NCBI GenBank assembly: GCA_903949285.1
Contig: CAJAYT010000020.1
Span: forward strand, 1-37,426
DNA from: an uncultured Burkholderiales bacterium
GTDB lineage: Bacteria; Pseudomonadota; Gammaproteobacteria; Burkholderiales; Burkholderiaceae_C
Reading direction: 5' to 3'
Length of the DNA stretch: 37,426 nucleotides
The translations under genes and the position numbers were made by a program. The notes under the pieces were generated by a model. It had not been told where the DNA came from, ran no database searches, and saw nothing but the letters and a program-made list of their open reading frames with translations. Shown here in pieces: positions 16,607 through 24,683 of this stretch. Position 1 is the stretch's first letter. Each line of letters begins with the position of its first letter.

Positions 16607-19150
16607 GTGAAGATTTCCAAGACAATTTCGAATGATGTAAGTCTACTGCGACTCGTAAAGTATTCTGCTTTGGCTTTAAAACGCTTAATTTCCAGCGCCT
16701 CAAGCACTTCATGCACTTCATGCACCCTATGCACACGCTGCGTCAGAGCGCTGAATTTGTTTAGCCTCTCACTTAGCCTATGGGCAGTGCTTATAGGTAG
16801 CGCATCTGCAATGGGCGTTGAAGGAACTGTCCAAGACAGTCTGGGGCGAGCTCTATCAGATGTCAGAATCGAACTACAAACAGCCCAGGGGCTCGTCATC
16901 TCTAGCACTGCCACCAACGCTCAGGGGCATTATGCATTCAAGGACTTACCCCAGGGAACTTACGCCTTAGAAGCTCAAAAGAAGGGATTTTCCCCAGCCA
17001 TCGGTATCTGCGTCGTTGAGCCGGCGCACCCGGCTACAGCCGATATTACATTGGCATCTGAGGAGGCACTGGAGGTTGATTTGTTTGCAGAGCTAAAGTC
17101 TGCTCAAAAAAATGAAGTTTCAGCGAAAACGGGCGGAAGCATTTACCGCATCTCTGCTGCAGACATTGACCAACTCCCTCAGGGCGAGAGCACTCCGCTG
17201 AACCAAGTACTTTTGGACGCACCGGGGGTCATCAATGACTCGTTCGGGCAAATACATGTGCGCGGAGATCATGCCAACGTTCAGTACCAAATTAACGGCG
17301 TAATACTTCCACAAGGGTTGAGCGGATTTGGCCAGAGTTTGGATACAAGGCTTGCTCAAAGCGTAGACCTTTTAACTGGGGCATTACCAGCTCAGTACGG
17401 ATTTAACACTGCCGCAGTGGTTGATATAAGAACGAAAAATAGACTAGAGGACGGCGGATCGTTTAGCCTAATTGCTGGCAACTATGCAACCCTTAACCCA
17501 AGCTTTCAGTTGGGTGGAACGAAGGATGAATTCTCTTACTTTGTGACGGGCACTTTTTTAACGAATAGCGTAGGAATTGAGAACCCTACGCCCTCCTCAA
17601 GCCCTGTGCATGACACAACCCATCAAGGCAAAGGATTTGGATACCTATCCTACCTTGTTGACGCAACGACCAAATTCACACTGATGGGCGGGACTTATTC
17701 GGGCACCTACCAAATCCCCAACAGTCCAGGACAGCTGGGGGGCAGCGCTAACCCGGCAACCAACCCCTATTCCAGGTTGTACAACGCTACAACTCCAAAC
17801 CCCTACGCGTCCACCATTTCCTACAGTGCAAATACACCAGCAGCGATCAACTCACTGAATGTAAATGATCAGCAAACTGAGCAAAATCAGTTCTTAATCC
17901 TCTCACTTGAGCATTCTCTTAGTAGTCAGTTGAGCTATCAAACGTCAATCTTCACCAATTACGCAACCAAACATTATCTACCCGACACCAGCGGTAATTT
18001 GTACTTTAACGCAGTCGCCTCCAACGTCCTTAAAACCAGTTTAACGACTGGGCTACAGACCGATATCACCTACGCTTTGAATGAATCACACACCGTTAAG
18101 ATGGGTATGGTAGAGCGTCTTGAGAATGTGTCTACAGAGGATTCGTCCCAGGTCTATGCTTTGGACCCTTCGGCCGGAGTCGTAACGGGAAGCCCCTATA
18201 GTGTGGCCGACAATAGCGCCAGAAACGGCAATTTACAAATAGGTTTTTACGCTCAAGATGCCTGGCAACAAAGCTCTAAGTTGTCCATCAATTACGGACT
18301 TCGCTTTGATTATTTTCAAGCCTTTGTAAACGCCAGCCAATTAAGCCCTAGGCTCGGAGTTGTCTTTAAGGAGTCGGAGTCTACTACTCTTCACGCCGCT
18401 TACTCCCATTACTTTACACCGCCCCCGAATGAGTTGGTTTCAACGAGTACTCAAAATACTTTCGCCTACACCACGAATGCAATACCCGGATTGAACTCTT
18501 CGGTGAAAGCGGAGATCGGCGACTATTACGATATGGGCGTCACGCAAAGGGTGACTCAGAACTATTCAATAGGAATTGATGCTTACCTTAAAAACACTCA
18601 AAACACACTGGATGAGGGGCAATTTGGACCCGCGTTAATATTAACGCCCTTCAATTATGCTTTGGGGCGAATTTACGGAATTGAATGGACCAACTCCTTC
18701 AAGGAAGGCAACTTTAGCGCCTACCTCAATATCAGTGACAACGTTAGTCTTGCAAAGAACATCATCTCAAGTCAATATCTCTTTGATCAACAAACACTGA
18801 ATTACGCAGCCAACAACTGGATAAGTGTCGACCATGAGCAAACACACTCGTTATCAAGCGGGATGTCTTATTTATGGTCGGGGACTCGGTTGAGCGCAAG
18901 TATGATTTATGCAAGTGGCTTAAGGGAGGGCTTTGCCAACACTGGGACACTCCCCTCCTATTCGGTTTTAAATTTGGGTGCAAGCCGCACCATTCAAACC
19001 ACGGGCATCGGCCCGCTTGAGTACAGGCTCGTCGTCAACAATGCACTAGACCGCATTTATGAGATCCGCGACGGAAGTGGTATCGGCGTTTACGCCCCTC
19101 AGTACGGACAGCGAAGAGCAGTTTATTTTGGCGTCACGAAGAAGTTCTAA
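16607..19150 (+). CDS. TonB-dependent outer-membrane receptor with N-terminal carboxypeptidase-regulatory-like domain
   Basis: Read from a GTG at 16607 the protein has 847 residues. After a hydrophobic signal (LFSLSLSLWAVLIGSASA, ending near residue 70) comes a CarboxypepD_reg/CnaB-like domain (GTVQDSLGRALSDVRIELQT..NAQGHYAFKDLPQGTYAL). A plug follows (DIDQLPQGESTPLNQVLLDAPGV, QIHVRGDHANVQYQINGV, PAQYGFNTAAVVDIRTK), then a beta-barrel ending in the terminal phenylalanine of GVTKKF. It imports an unidentified ligand with energy from TonB. ExbB, ExbD and TonB genes follow directly, suggesting a dedicated motor. No Fur box is visible. The start is uncertain: the Shine-Dalgarno is weak, and the first 45 residues include an odd cysteine repeat. 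Confidence 0.88.
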   Translation: MKISKTISNDVSLLRLVKYSALALKRLISSASSTSCTSCTLCTRCVRALNLFSLSLSLWAVLIGSASAMGVEGTVQDSLGRALSDVRIELQTAQGLVISSTATNAQGHYAFKDLPQGTYALEAQKKGFSPAIGICVVEPAHPATADITLASEEALEVDLFAELKSAQKNEVSAKTGGSIYRISAADIDQLPQGESTPLNQVLLDAPGVINDSFGQIHVRGDHANVQYQINGVILPQGLSGFGQSLDTRLAQSVDLLTGALPAQYGFNTAAVVDIRTKNRLEDGGSFSLIAGNYATLNPSFQLGGTKDEFSYFVTGTFLTNSVGIENPTPSSSPVHDTTHQGKGFGYLSYLVDATTKFTLMGGTYSGTYQIPNSPGQLGGSANPATNPYSRLYNATTPNPYASTISYSANTPAAINSLNVNDQQTEQNQFLILSLEHSLSSQLSYQTSIFTNYATKHYLPDTSGNLYFNAVASNVLKTSLTTGLQTDITYALNESHTVKMGMVERLENVSTEDSSQVYALDPSAGVVTGSPYSVADNSARNGNLQIGFYAQDAWQQSSKLSINYGLRFDYFQAFVNASQLSPRLGVVFKESESTTLHAAYSHYFTPPPNELVSTSTQNTFAYTTNAIPGLNSSVKAEIGDYYDMGVTQRVTQNYSIGIDAYLKNTQNTLDEGQFGPALILTPFNYALGRIYGIEWTNSFKEGNFSAYLNISDNVSLAKNIISSQYLFDQQTLNYAANNWISVDHEQTHSLSSGMSYLWSGTRLSASMIYASGLREGFANTGTLPSYSVLNLGASRTIQTTGIGPLEYRLVVNNALDRIYEIRDGSGIGVYAPQYGQRRAVYFGVTKKF
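16704..16739 (+). repeat. Four tandem 9-bp repeats encoding a CxxC series
   Basis: Two identical GCACTTCAT units are followed by the diverged units GCACCCTAT and GCACACGCT. In the receptor frame they encode CTSCTLCTRC, a C-x-x-C-x-x-C-x-x-C series just before the signal-peptide core. In-frame copy-number change would leave the reading frame intact. Confidence 0.8.
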
Positions 19151-19269
19151 AAAGGACGATCTTATTGCTCGTAGCCATCCTAACCGTAAGTATCAAACAG
19201 AGCGGACAAAACGGACAGTTCTTTATTCACACCTCATCACAACCTCAAATACATTTTGGAGTCACCTAT

Positions 19270-19923
19270 ATGCAAGAAATCTACGAAGCCTTAGAGACCA
19301 TTAAAGCAGGAGGAGCGGTGGTTTATCCCCTTTTCCTTCTCGCTATCGTTGCGCTGGTCATTATCTTGGATAAGGTATACGTCTATAACAGTTTCATGAA
19401 AATAACACCCTCCATTGTTGCCTTGATTGAAAACTACGAATTTGAGTGGAGTGCACTGAATGAGGAAATGAAGCGATTAGGACCGAACAACTATTACTAT
19501 AGATTTATAGATGTGATTGCACAAAACAAATCTCACCCCGCATGGTGGGTTGAGTCCAGAGCCAACGATGAGTCACAATTCATAGAGAAAGCTTTGAGCA
19601 GGCACCTTTGGGTACTGGAGACCATAGTCACTGCAGCTCCACTGCTTGGCTTATTAGGGACCATTACGGGTATGATGCACTCCTTTCAACTCTTTGGTGG
19701 CACCGGACTCGTTGATCCGACTGGCGTCACGGGCGGTGTTGCACAGGCGTTGATTGCAACTGGGATCGGCTTATTCATTGCAATTATTGCTCTTTTTGCG
19801 TTCAATTATTTCTCTAAGCAGCAAGCACAGACACTGGATGAATTAGAGCGCTTGGGAACAAGGTTAGTTGACAGCATTCGCATGGCCGAAGAAAAAGCGC
19901 GTACCGTTGCAGGAGCCGTTTGA
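19270..19923 (+). CDS. exbB: ExbB-like proton channel subunit (MotA/TolQ/ExbB family)
   Basis: The protein is 217 residues from the ATG at 19270, preceded by GGAG at suitable distance; the frame is open further upstream but without a good start. It has three membrane segments: AVVYPLFLLAIVALVIILDK (about 15-35), TIVTAAPLLGLLGTITGMMHSF (about 118-140) and ALIATGIGLFIAIIALFAF (about 158-178). The G-rich second and third segments line the ion path in this family. With ExbD it uses the proton gradient to drive TonB. Its position right after the receptor suggests it serves that receptor. Confidence 0.9.
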   Translation: MQEIYEALETIKAGGAVVYPLFLLAIVALVIILDKVYVYNSFMKITPSIVALIENYEFEWSALNEEMKRLGPNNYYYRFIDVIAQNKSHPAWWVESRANDESQFIEKALSRHLWVLETIVTAAPLLGLLGTITGMMHSFQLFGGTGLVDPTGVTGGVAQALIATGIGLFIAIIALFAFNYFSKQQAQTLDELERLGTRLVDSIRMAEEKARTVAGAV

Positions 19924-19924
19924 G

Positions 19925-20329
19925 ATGAAAATCAAAAGATCTCGGTCCACTCGAAAAGGTCGCATTGAGATTATTCCAATGATCGATGTGATGTTCTTTT
20001 TATTAGCAACCTTCATGCTCGCATCCCTTTCAATGCAAAACCTGCACTCATTGCCTGTTAATTTGCCTGAGGGTCATGCTGACCCTTTGAAGTCGAAAAC
20101 TCCCGTAACCCTCACCATCACCAAGGAGAGCCAGATATTTTTGGATAAAAGAGCTGTAACGCTTGATTCCCTAGAGGCGACTTTGAGACCCCTCTTACAG
20201 AGCAATCAAGCTAGCGTCATCGTCTCTGCTGATAGCGCAGCACCCAACGGGATCACCGTTCAAGCGATGTTAAAGGCAAGACAAGCCGGAGCGCAGCACT
20301 TCTTAATTGCAGTCAAACATGTCGATTAG
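19925..20329 (+). CDS. exbD: ExbD-like proton channel subunit
   Basis: The protein is 134 residues, starting at the ATG one base after the exbB stop, with AGGAG upstream; the frame extends 19 codons further into exbB but that is a shadow. It has a short basic N-terminus (MKIKRSRSTRKGRIEIIP) and one membrane helix with the essential aspartate (PMIDVMFFLLATFMLA, D near residue 21). The periplasmic C-terminal domain binds the peptidoglycan side or TonB. It forms the motor with ExbB. The tonB start overlaps its last codons. Confidence 0.92.
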   Translation: MKIKRSRSTRKGRIEIIPMIDVMFFLLATFMLASLSMQNLHSLPVNLPEGHADPLKSKTPVTLTITKESQIFLDKRAVTLDSLEATLRPLLQSNQASVIVSADSAAPNGITVQAMLKARQAGAQHFLIAVKHVD

Positions 20330-21005
20330 CCGTGACCTGAGTGCCAGAGTGCAAATGCACGGCTTTGACGATCCAACCCAGCGTTTGCGCTGGACTTTAC
20401 CGAGCGCCTTGCTCATCTGGATAATCATGGTTGCTTTGCTAGTAGGTGGGCTTAAGGACTCAACACCTAGCACTCCCCAAACCAGCGAGATGCAAGCAGA
20501 GTTGGTTGAGGAGGCGACGACACCAAAACTCGCACCCCGATCAGCTTCTGAGCCTCCCTCACCCAAACTTGCAGCGGCCTTGCCCGCTGCGCCGCCTGTC
20601 CAAAGCCTAGCACCTGAAACTACACCGACTGTAAAAAGTGCTTCAAGTGCGGACTCAGGTTTGCCTGCTACTAACCCTAAACCGAACTCTGAGCAGTCCG
20701 CTAACTCAAGCACTCAACCGGGGCCGGCCCTGGGTAATCAAAGCGCAGCTCGAGCGCTCCTTCGACCGATGCCTCAAATACCCGAGAGTTTGCGGGAAGA
20801 GGCTCTTCAAGCCCAGGCTGTTGCAAGGTTTTCAATTGGGGTTGACGGAGTCGTAACCGTTGAATGGGTGAAGCCAACTCAGAGTACTGTATTAAATAGA
20901 TTGTTACTGGATACCTTAAAGAATTGGAAATTCTTCCCTGCAATAAAGGACGGTAAGCCTATTGCATCGACTCAAGAAATTGTTATCAAAATAGACATTA
21001 AATAA
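20319..21005 (+). CDS. tonB: TonB energy transducer
   Basis: The 228-residue protein reads from the ATG at 20319, which overlaps the end of exbD by 11 nt. It has a cytosolic N-terminus and one membrane anchor (ALLIWIIMVALLVGGL, about 27-42). A proline/alanine/serine-rich periplasmic linker follows (about 50-140, for example PAAPPVQSLAPETTP). The C-terminal TonB fold has VARFSIGVDGVVTVEWVKPT and LLLDTLKNWKFFPAIKDGKP. It carries energy from ExbBD to the TonB box of outer-membrane receptors. Its C-terminal domain is short and it is encoded with one receptor, so it is probably a specialised TonB rather than the housekeeping copy. Confidence 0.9.
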   Translation: MSISRDLSARVQMHGFDDPTQRLRWTLPSALLIWIIMVALLVGGLKDSTPSTPQTSEMQAELVEEATTPKLAPRSASEPPSPKLAAALPAAPPVQSLAPETTPTVKSASSADSGLPATNPKPNSEQSANSSTQPGPALGNQSAARALLRPMPQIPESLREEALQAQAVARFSIGVDGVVTVEWVKPTQSTVLNRLLLDTLKNWKFFPAIKDGKPIASTQEIVIKIDIK

Positions 21006-21037
21006 AAAAAAACCACCTGCCATTTAAAGCAAGTGGT
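21004..21037 (-). terminator. Intrinsic terminator for the HpcH/HpaI aldolase gene
   Basis: A stem ACCACCTGC / GCAAGTGGT (one mismatch) has a run of A bases on its left, read as a T-tract on the minus strand. It lies about 75 nt past the aldolase stop and immediately after the tonB stop, so the hairpin may also slow the converging tonB transcript. Confidence 0.8.
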
Positions 21038-21110
21038 CTCAAATCTCAACCTTGGTAAAAATAGAATCGACACTTGGTGAAATCTCTTTAACCATCTCCG
21101 TGATTCTTTC

Positions 21111-21869
21111 TTAAAACTCCCTTGCCAACGCTTCTGCGGCCCGCGCGAGCAGGGCTGCGTCTACGCCCACCGCCGTAAAGGTAGTGCCGCAGCGGATGTA
21201 TTCCTTAACCAGTGGTTTATCCCCGCTTAGTATTCCCGCACCTTTGCCGCAGGCTCGTATCCGCTTAATCGCATCTTTAATAGTTTGGATGACGGTCGGG
21301 TGATCTTGTTGGCCAGGAAACCCAAGACTGGCGGACAAATCTGCAGGGCCAATAAATACACCGTCAACGCCCTCTACGCTGGCGATTGCCTCCAAATGAT
21401 CAAGGGCGCTTTGAGTTTCAATTTGAACCAAAAGACACAGCTCATCTTCACACACTTTCATGTAGTCCTTGACTCGCCCAAAATGAGTGGCTCGAGTCAC
21501 TGAGCTCACGCCCCTGATCCCCCGCGGGGCATAGCGCATCGAGCGCACAGCTTGCTCTGCCTCCTCAGCTGTTTGAACATAAGGCAGTAAAAGGGTTTGA
21601 ACCCCAATATCGAGAAGTCTCTTAATGAGAAGCGGGTCGTTCCAGACGGGTCTAACCACTGCATTAACTGGGTAGGCCGCAAGGACTTGCAGCTGCGCCA
21701 AAATGGTGTCCATCTCGTTGGGTGAGTGTTCCATATCCAAAAGCATCCAATCAAACCCAGCCCCGGCCAATGCCTCTGTTGAATACGAACTCGCAAGCGT
21801 AGTCCACAAGCCTTTTTGGTGAACGTGTTGGAGCAAAGCTGCTTTGAATTTGTTTTTAGGAATTTGCAT
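21111..21869 (-). CDS. HpcH/HpaI-family class II pyruvate aldolase
   Basis: This 252-residue TIM-barrel enzyme resembles 4-hydroxy-2-oxoheptanedioate aldolase (HpaI) and 2-keto-3-deoxy-L-rhamnonate aldolase. Visible catalytic residues are H48 in LLDMEHSPN, R73 in VVRP, and the metal ligands E151 (VQIET) and D177 (GPADLSASLG). It splits 4-hydroxy-2-keto acids into pyruvate and an aldehyde using Mg2+, Mn2+ or Co2+. The gene stands alone between two minus-strand terminators. The sugar-acid genes at 6.4-9.7 kb might feed such an enzyme, but they are not linked to it. Confidence 0.88.
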   Translation of the reverse strand: MQIPKNKFKAALLQHVHQKGLWTTLASSYSTEALAGAGFDWMLLDMEHSPNEMDTILAQLQVLAAYPVNAVVRPVWNDPLLIKRLLDIGVQTLLLPYVQTAEEAEQAVRSMRYAPRGIRGVSSVTRATHFGRVKDYMKVCEDELCLLVQIETQSALDHLEAIASVEGVDGVFIGPADLSASLGFPGQQDHPTVIQTIKDAIKRIRACGKGAGILSGDKPLVKEYIRCGTTFTAVGVDAALLARAAEALAREF

Positions 21870-22007
21870 GAGTAGCTTGGTGGGTAGATTGTTGCTTGGT
21901 TGGTTGAAATTAGACGCTCAAGAACTGATGCGTAGATCCATTATGGGGGATTTCTAAGATCTTAAAACTGAGCACCTAACAAACAGAAATACAGCTTTAA
22001 AAAAGGC

Positions 22008-22036
22008 AAAAAAAATCACAGCCAAAGACTGTGATT
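22008..22036 (-). terminator. Minus-strand intrinsic terminator
   Basis: A perfect 8-bp stem, AATCACAG-CCAAAGA-CTGTGATT, has eight A bases to its left, that is a T8 tract on the minus strand. The nearest upstream minus-strand gene is the deacetylase, 374 nt away beyond the tRNA fragment. The terminator may instead predate the insertion. Confidence 0.8.
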
Positions 22037-22082
22037 GGGGTGACACGCCTGTGAGGCTATCAAATTTTGGGATGCTGGTTAC

Positions 22083-22124
22083 TTAATCCGCAGGTCCCTA
22101 GTTCGAGTCCAGGTCGGGGAGCCA
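22083..22124 (+). pseudogene. 3' fragment of a tRNA-Asn gene
   Basis: Bases 22083-22124 read TTAATCCGCAGGTCC, then a T-arm with loop TTCGAGT, then TCGGGGA-G-CCA. This matches the 3' half of bacterial tRNA-Asn(GTT) from inside the anticodon to the encoded CCA. One T-stem pair is broken (CCTAG against CCAGG). No 5' half is present: the sequence just upstream (GGATGCTGGTTAC) cannot form the D-arm or the acceptor strand. Such 3' fragments are the usual scar of tyrosine-recombinase integration into a tRNA gene. Confidence 0.8.
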
Positions 22125-22211
22125 TAGTCATACGGTCCATACTTTAGTGTTAATACTTCCCTACTTCCTACATTTCAACATGCTTAAAATTTAAGCATTT
22201 TATGAGAGTTA

Positions 22212-22230
22212 TTACACAGTGTTTTACACA
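22212..22230. repeat. Paired TTACACA element, left copy
   Basis: TTACACAGTGTTTTACACA contains two TTACACA units 12 bp apart. It matches the element at 32385-32403 at 17 of 19 positions, in the same orientation. Confidence 0.7.
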
Positions 22231-22409
22231 TTCCCTTGAGATTTAGGGTTTTGTAACTGCTCTTGGTCTCCGCTTTCATCAGCACGATTGCAGCTAAAAC
22301 CATGATTGCTACCCACCTTTACCAAGACCCGATGCACAAACTTTGTGACGGACTGTCAGTTATAAATCATGAACTTTCTTATATCTAAAAAATGAACTAG
22401 CAGCAAAAC

Positions 22410-23327
22410 TCACAAAGGAAGGGACAATGTTTTCATGTGTGAGCATATCTGGCCTGGCGTGGTCAGCCAAATGTCTTGTTTGTGTTTTGCGATGTGCTGC
22501 AAAGCCTGTCTTAAGTGCCTTAGTCGATATGGTTGTCCAATAATGTAAGGGTGAAGAGCGATGCCCATTACCAAAGATTGTGGCGTGATTGCATGGCGTG
22601 TTTGATCAAGCATTTCATCAAACTGATCAATGATCATTTGAGAAAACTCATCCATACCCATTTGTCTATGAATGATCATAGGAATGTCGTTGAGTTCTTG
22701 CGGATAGGGTATTGACCAAATTGAACCAGATTCAAGGGTTTTGACCAAAAAAGGCTGATCATCGTTGCACCAATTCAATGTGTAGTTGTAATTTGCTTGC
22801 GCTAACAAATCTGGCGTATCAAACGACTCTGAAATCCAAGGAGATAACCAGCCAGTGATATTTTGACCAGATTCTTTTTTGATTTTATCCTTACAGTAAT
22901 TTAAAAGCCCTAACTCCTCTTCTTGGCTCATGTCGGATTGTCTCTCCGAGTTGGAGTGTCCATGACCAATCAATTCATCGCCTCTGTCCACAAAGGCCTT
23001 GATCACCTCGGGGCAGTAATCATAAAGGGCGGTGTTGATCAATGTCCCTGTAGGCATCTCCAATTGATCAAACAAGTCCAAGCACCGCCAAACACCGACT
23101 CGGTTGCCGTAATCGCGCCACATATAGTTGAGCACATCGGGCTGCTTTGAGACCGGCCCTAAATTGGCCCCCAAACCTTCAGCAAACGAAAAGTGTTCGA
23201 TGTTAAAACCTAAATAAACAGCCAATCGCTTCTCGCCAGGCCACAAATAATCAGAGCGCCCACGAATTGAACGGTAGGGGTAACGGTGTTCCAAGCTTTT
23301 GAGGACAGTGGGTTGAAAAGTGTTCAC
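22410..23327 (-). CDS. Polysaccharide deacetylase-family hydrolase (PuuE allantoinase-like)
   Basis: The 305-residue protein is of the NodB/CE4 fold group. N-terminal YLWPGEKRLAVYLGFNIEHF is typical of a bacterial clade related to PuuE, the cofactor-poor allantoinase. GDELIGHGHSNSERQSDMSQEEE (about 118-140) carries the histidine pair of the active site, and GWLSPWISESFDTPDLL follows. The family hydrolyses amide or N-acetyl bonds; for PuuE, the allantoin ring. It is divergent from the ABC-transporter operon, and a hydantoin-racemase-like gene is encoded there. That pairing favours a cyclic amide or ureide substrate over a polysaccharide. The start is a GTG without a Shine-Dalgarno, so the N-terminus is uncertain. 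Confidence 0.75.
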   Translation of the reverse strand: MNTFQPTVLKSLEHRYPYRSIRGRSDYLWPGEKRLAVYLGFNIEHFSFAEGLGANLGPVSKQPDVLNYMWRDYGNRVGVWRCLDLFDQLEMPTGTLINTALYDYCPEVIKAFVDRGDELIGHGHSNSERQSDMSQEEELGLLNYCKDKIKKESGQNITGWLSPWISESFDTPDLLAQANYNYTLNWCNDDQPFLVKTLESGSIWSIPYPQELNDIPMIIHRQMGMDEFSQMIIDQFDEMLDQTRHAITPQSLVMGIALHPYIIGQPYRLRHLRQALQHIAKHKQDIWLTTPGQICSHMKTLSLPL

Positions 23328-23508
23328 AACAAATTAAGGGTGAGATGAATGGACATGGGATGTTCAACATAAGGCAAAAAACAAGCCATGCAATTTTGAT
23401 GATCATCACCAAAAACATGCACAAACAGATGATAGTGCATCCCTCTTGCCTTTTACCGCACCAAAAACGACGGCAAGCGTCAATCTGTGCATAATAAAAG
23501 TGCTTTGA

Positions 23509-23539
23509 TGTACACAATTGGTACAAAAGAATGTATACA
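23509..23539 (+). promoter_or_regulatory. Candidate GntR operator in the divergent promoter region
   Basis: Two inverted repeats precede the ABC operon: TGTAC-ACAATTG-GTACA (23509-23525) and the perfect palindrome TGTATACA (23532-23539). FadR/FCD-type GntR regulators often bind TTGTATACAA-like sites, and such a regulator is encoded in this operon. Autoregulation is inferred. Confidence 0.5.
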
Positions 23540-23541
23540 CC

Positions 23542-24630
23542 ATGGCACGTCGTTTGCTTCATTACAATTTCATGAATGATACATTAAGCCGACCTCACTG
23601 CGCCATTGAGCTCATTGCTTTGAGTAAAAGCTATGGCGTGGGACAAGCTGCTGTTGACGGCATTGATCTGCGCATTGAAAGCGGAAGTTATTGTTGCTTG
23701 CTTGGGCCCTCGGGTTGCGGAAAGAGCACCACCTTGAGAATGATCGCTGGTCACGAGAGCGTCAGTAGCGGAGATATTCTTTTAGAGAACAAGAACATCA
23801 CCGATCTTGCGGCCTCACAAAGAGGGACCGCCATGATGTTTCAAAGTTTTGCCTTGTTTCCTCATCTCAGTGCGCTGGAAAATGTGGCCTTCAGTCTCAA
23901 AATGAAGGGGGTCCCTAAAGTTGAGCGCGAGCAAAAAGCCCACGCCCTTTTAGAACGCGTCGCCATGGGTGACTACATCAACAGAAAACCCTCTGAACTG
24001 TCTGGGGGTCAACAACAGCGCGTGGCCTTGGCCAGAGCCTTGATCACACAACCCAAAGTTCTCTTGCTCGATGAGCCTTTATCAGCCCTGGATCCCTTTT
24101 TAAGAATTCAAATGCGTGCCGAGCTCAGAAGGTGGCAAAAAGAATTGGGACTGACCTTCGTGCACGTGACGCACTCACAAGAGGAGGCCATGGCCTTGGC
24201 CGATGTCATGGTGGTCATGAACAAAGGTGTGATTGAGCAAGTAGGCACCCCACGAGACATTTACAACCATCCGTCCAGTGAGTTTGTTGCTCGTTTCATG
24301 GGCGGCAGAAACATCTTTGTCAGCGATCAGTCCTCTTTTACTGTCAGATCTGACCACATTCAGCTGACCCCTTTAAAAGATGGTCAGGCCTCTGCAGCGG
24401 GCTTTTGCAGTGCCATCATCACAGACATTGAATACCAAGGGACTCACATTTTGATTGGCTTGAATGCCCCAGAAAAAGTGAGTCACACCATCATGAATTC
24501 GGAATTTTCCGTACTGATCTCAGAGGCTGATTTTGTGGCCAGCCCCTTTGAAATGGGTCAACTCGTAGAGCTGACATGGCCTGAAGAGTCGGCCCATTAT
24601 TTTGATCGCCACGCAAACGCCTCGTCATAA
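23542..24630 (+). CDS. ABC transporter ATP-binding protein, PotA-like
   Basis: The protein is 362 residues from the ATG at 23542; an ATG at 23572 is equally possible because neither has a clear ribosome site and the first lies only 2 nt after an operator-like palindrome. The ATPase domain has Walker A GPSGCGKS, Q-loop FQSFALFPHL, signature LSGGQQQR, Walker B VLLLDEPLSALD and the switch histidine in VTHSQEE. The C-terminal part (about 260-362) is a TOBE-like domain. It powers uptake by the two permeases downstream. The family carries polyamines and other cationic or small nitrogen compounds. First gene of the operon. Confidence 0.92.
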   Translation: MARRLLHYNFMNDTLSRPHCAIELIALSKSYGVGQAAVDGIDLRIESGSYCCLLGPSGCGKSTTLRMIAGHESVSSGDILLENKNITDLAASQRGTAMMFQSFALFPHLSALENVAFSLKMKGVPKVEREQKAHALLERVAMGDYINRKPSELSGGQQQRVALARALITQPKVLLLDEPLSALDPFLRIQMRAELRRWQKELGLTFVHVTHSQEEAMALADVMVVMNKGVIEQVGTPRDIYNHPSSEFVARFMGGRNIFVSDQSSFTVRSDHIQLTPLKDGQASAAGFCSAIITDIEYQGTHILIGLNAPEKVSHTIMNSEFSVLISEADFVASPFEMGQLVELTWPEESAHYFDRHANASS

Positions 24631-24683
24631 AGATTTTTCCTCTCTTCGCAAGAAGTTTCACCACCCCTCAAGGAGTTTATTTG

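Larger units (their letters stand above)
21870..22409. other. 540-nt intergenic region with terminator, tRNA fragment and repeat
   Basis: This stretch holds no credible gene. It contains a minus-strand terminator (22008-22036), the 3' fragment of a tRNA-Asn gene (22083-22124) and a paired TTACACA element (22212-22230). An open stretch of about 43 codons without a start (to about 22390) may be a gene remnant. It looks like the left edge of an inserted segment. Confidence 0.6.

Noticed and set aside
22250..22390. Open stretch of about 43 codons with a hydrophobic start (SAFISTIAAKTM..)
   Set aside because: It has no proper start codon or ribosome site at its beginning and no recognisable family; at most a gene remnant.
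23518..24630. PotABCD naming as a true spermidine/putrescine transporter
   Set aside because: Sequence similarity sets the family only; the linked enzymes act on cyclic amides or ureides, so gene symbols pot were not assigned.
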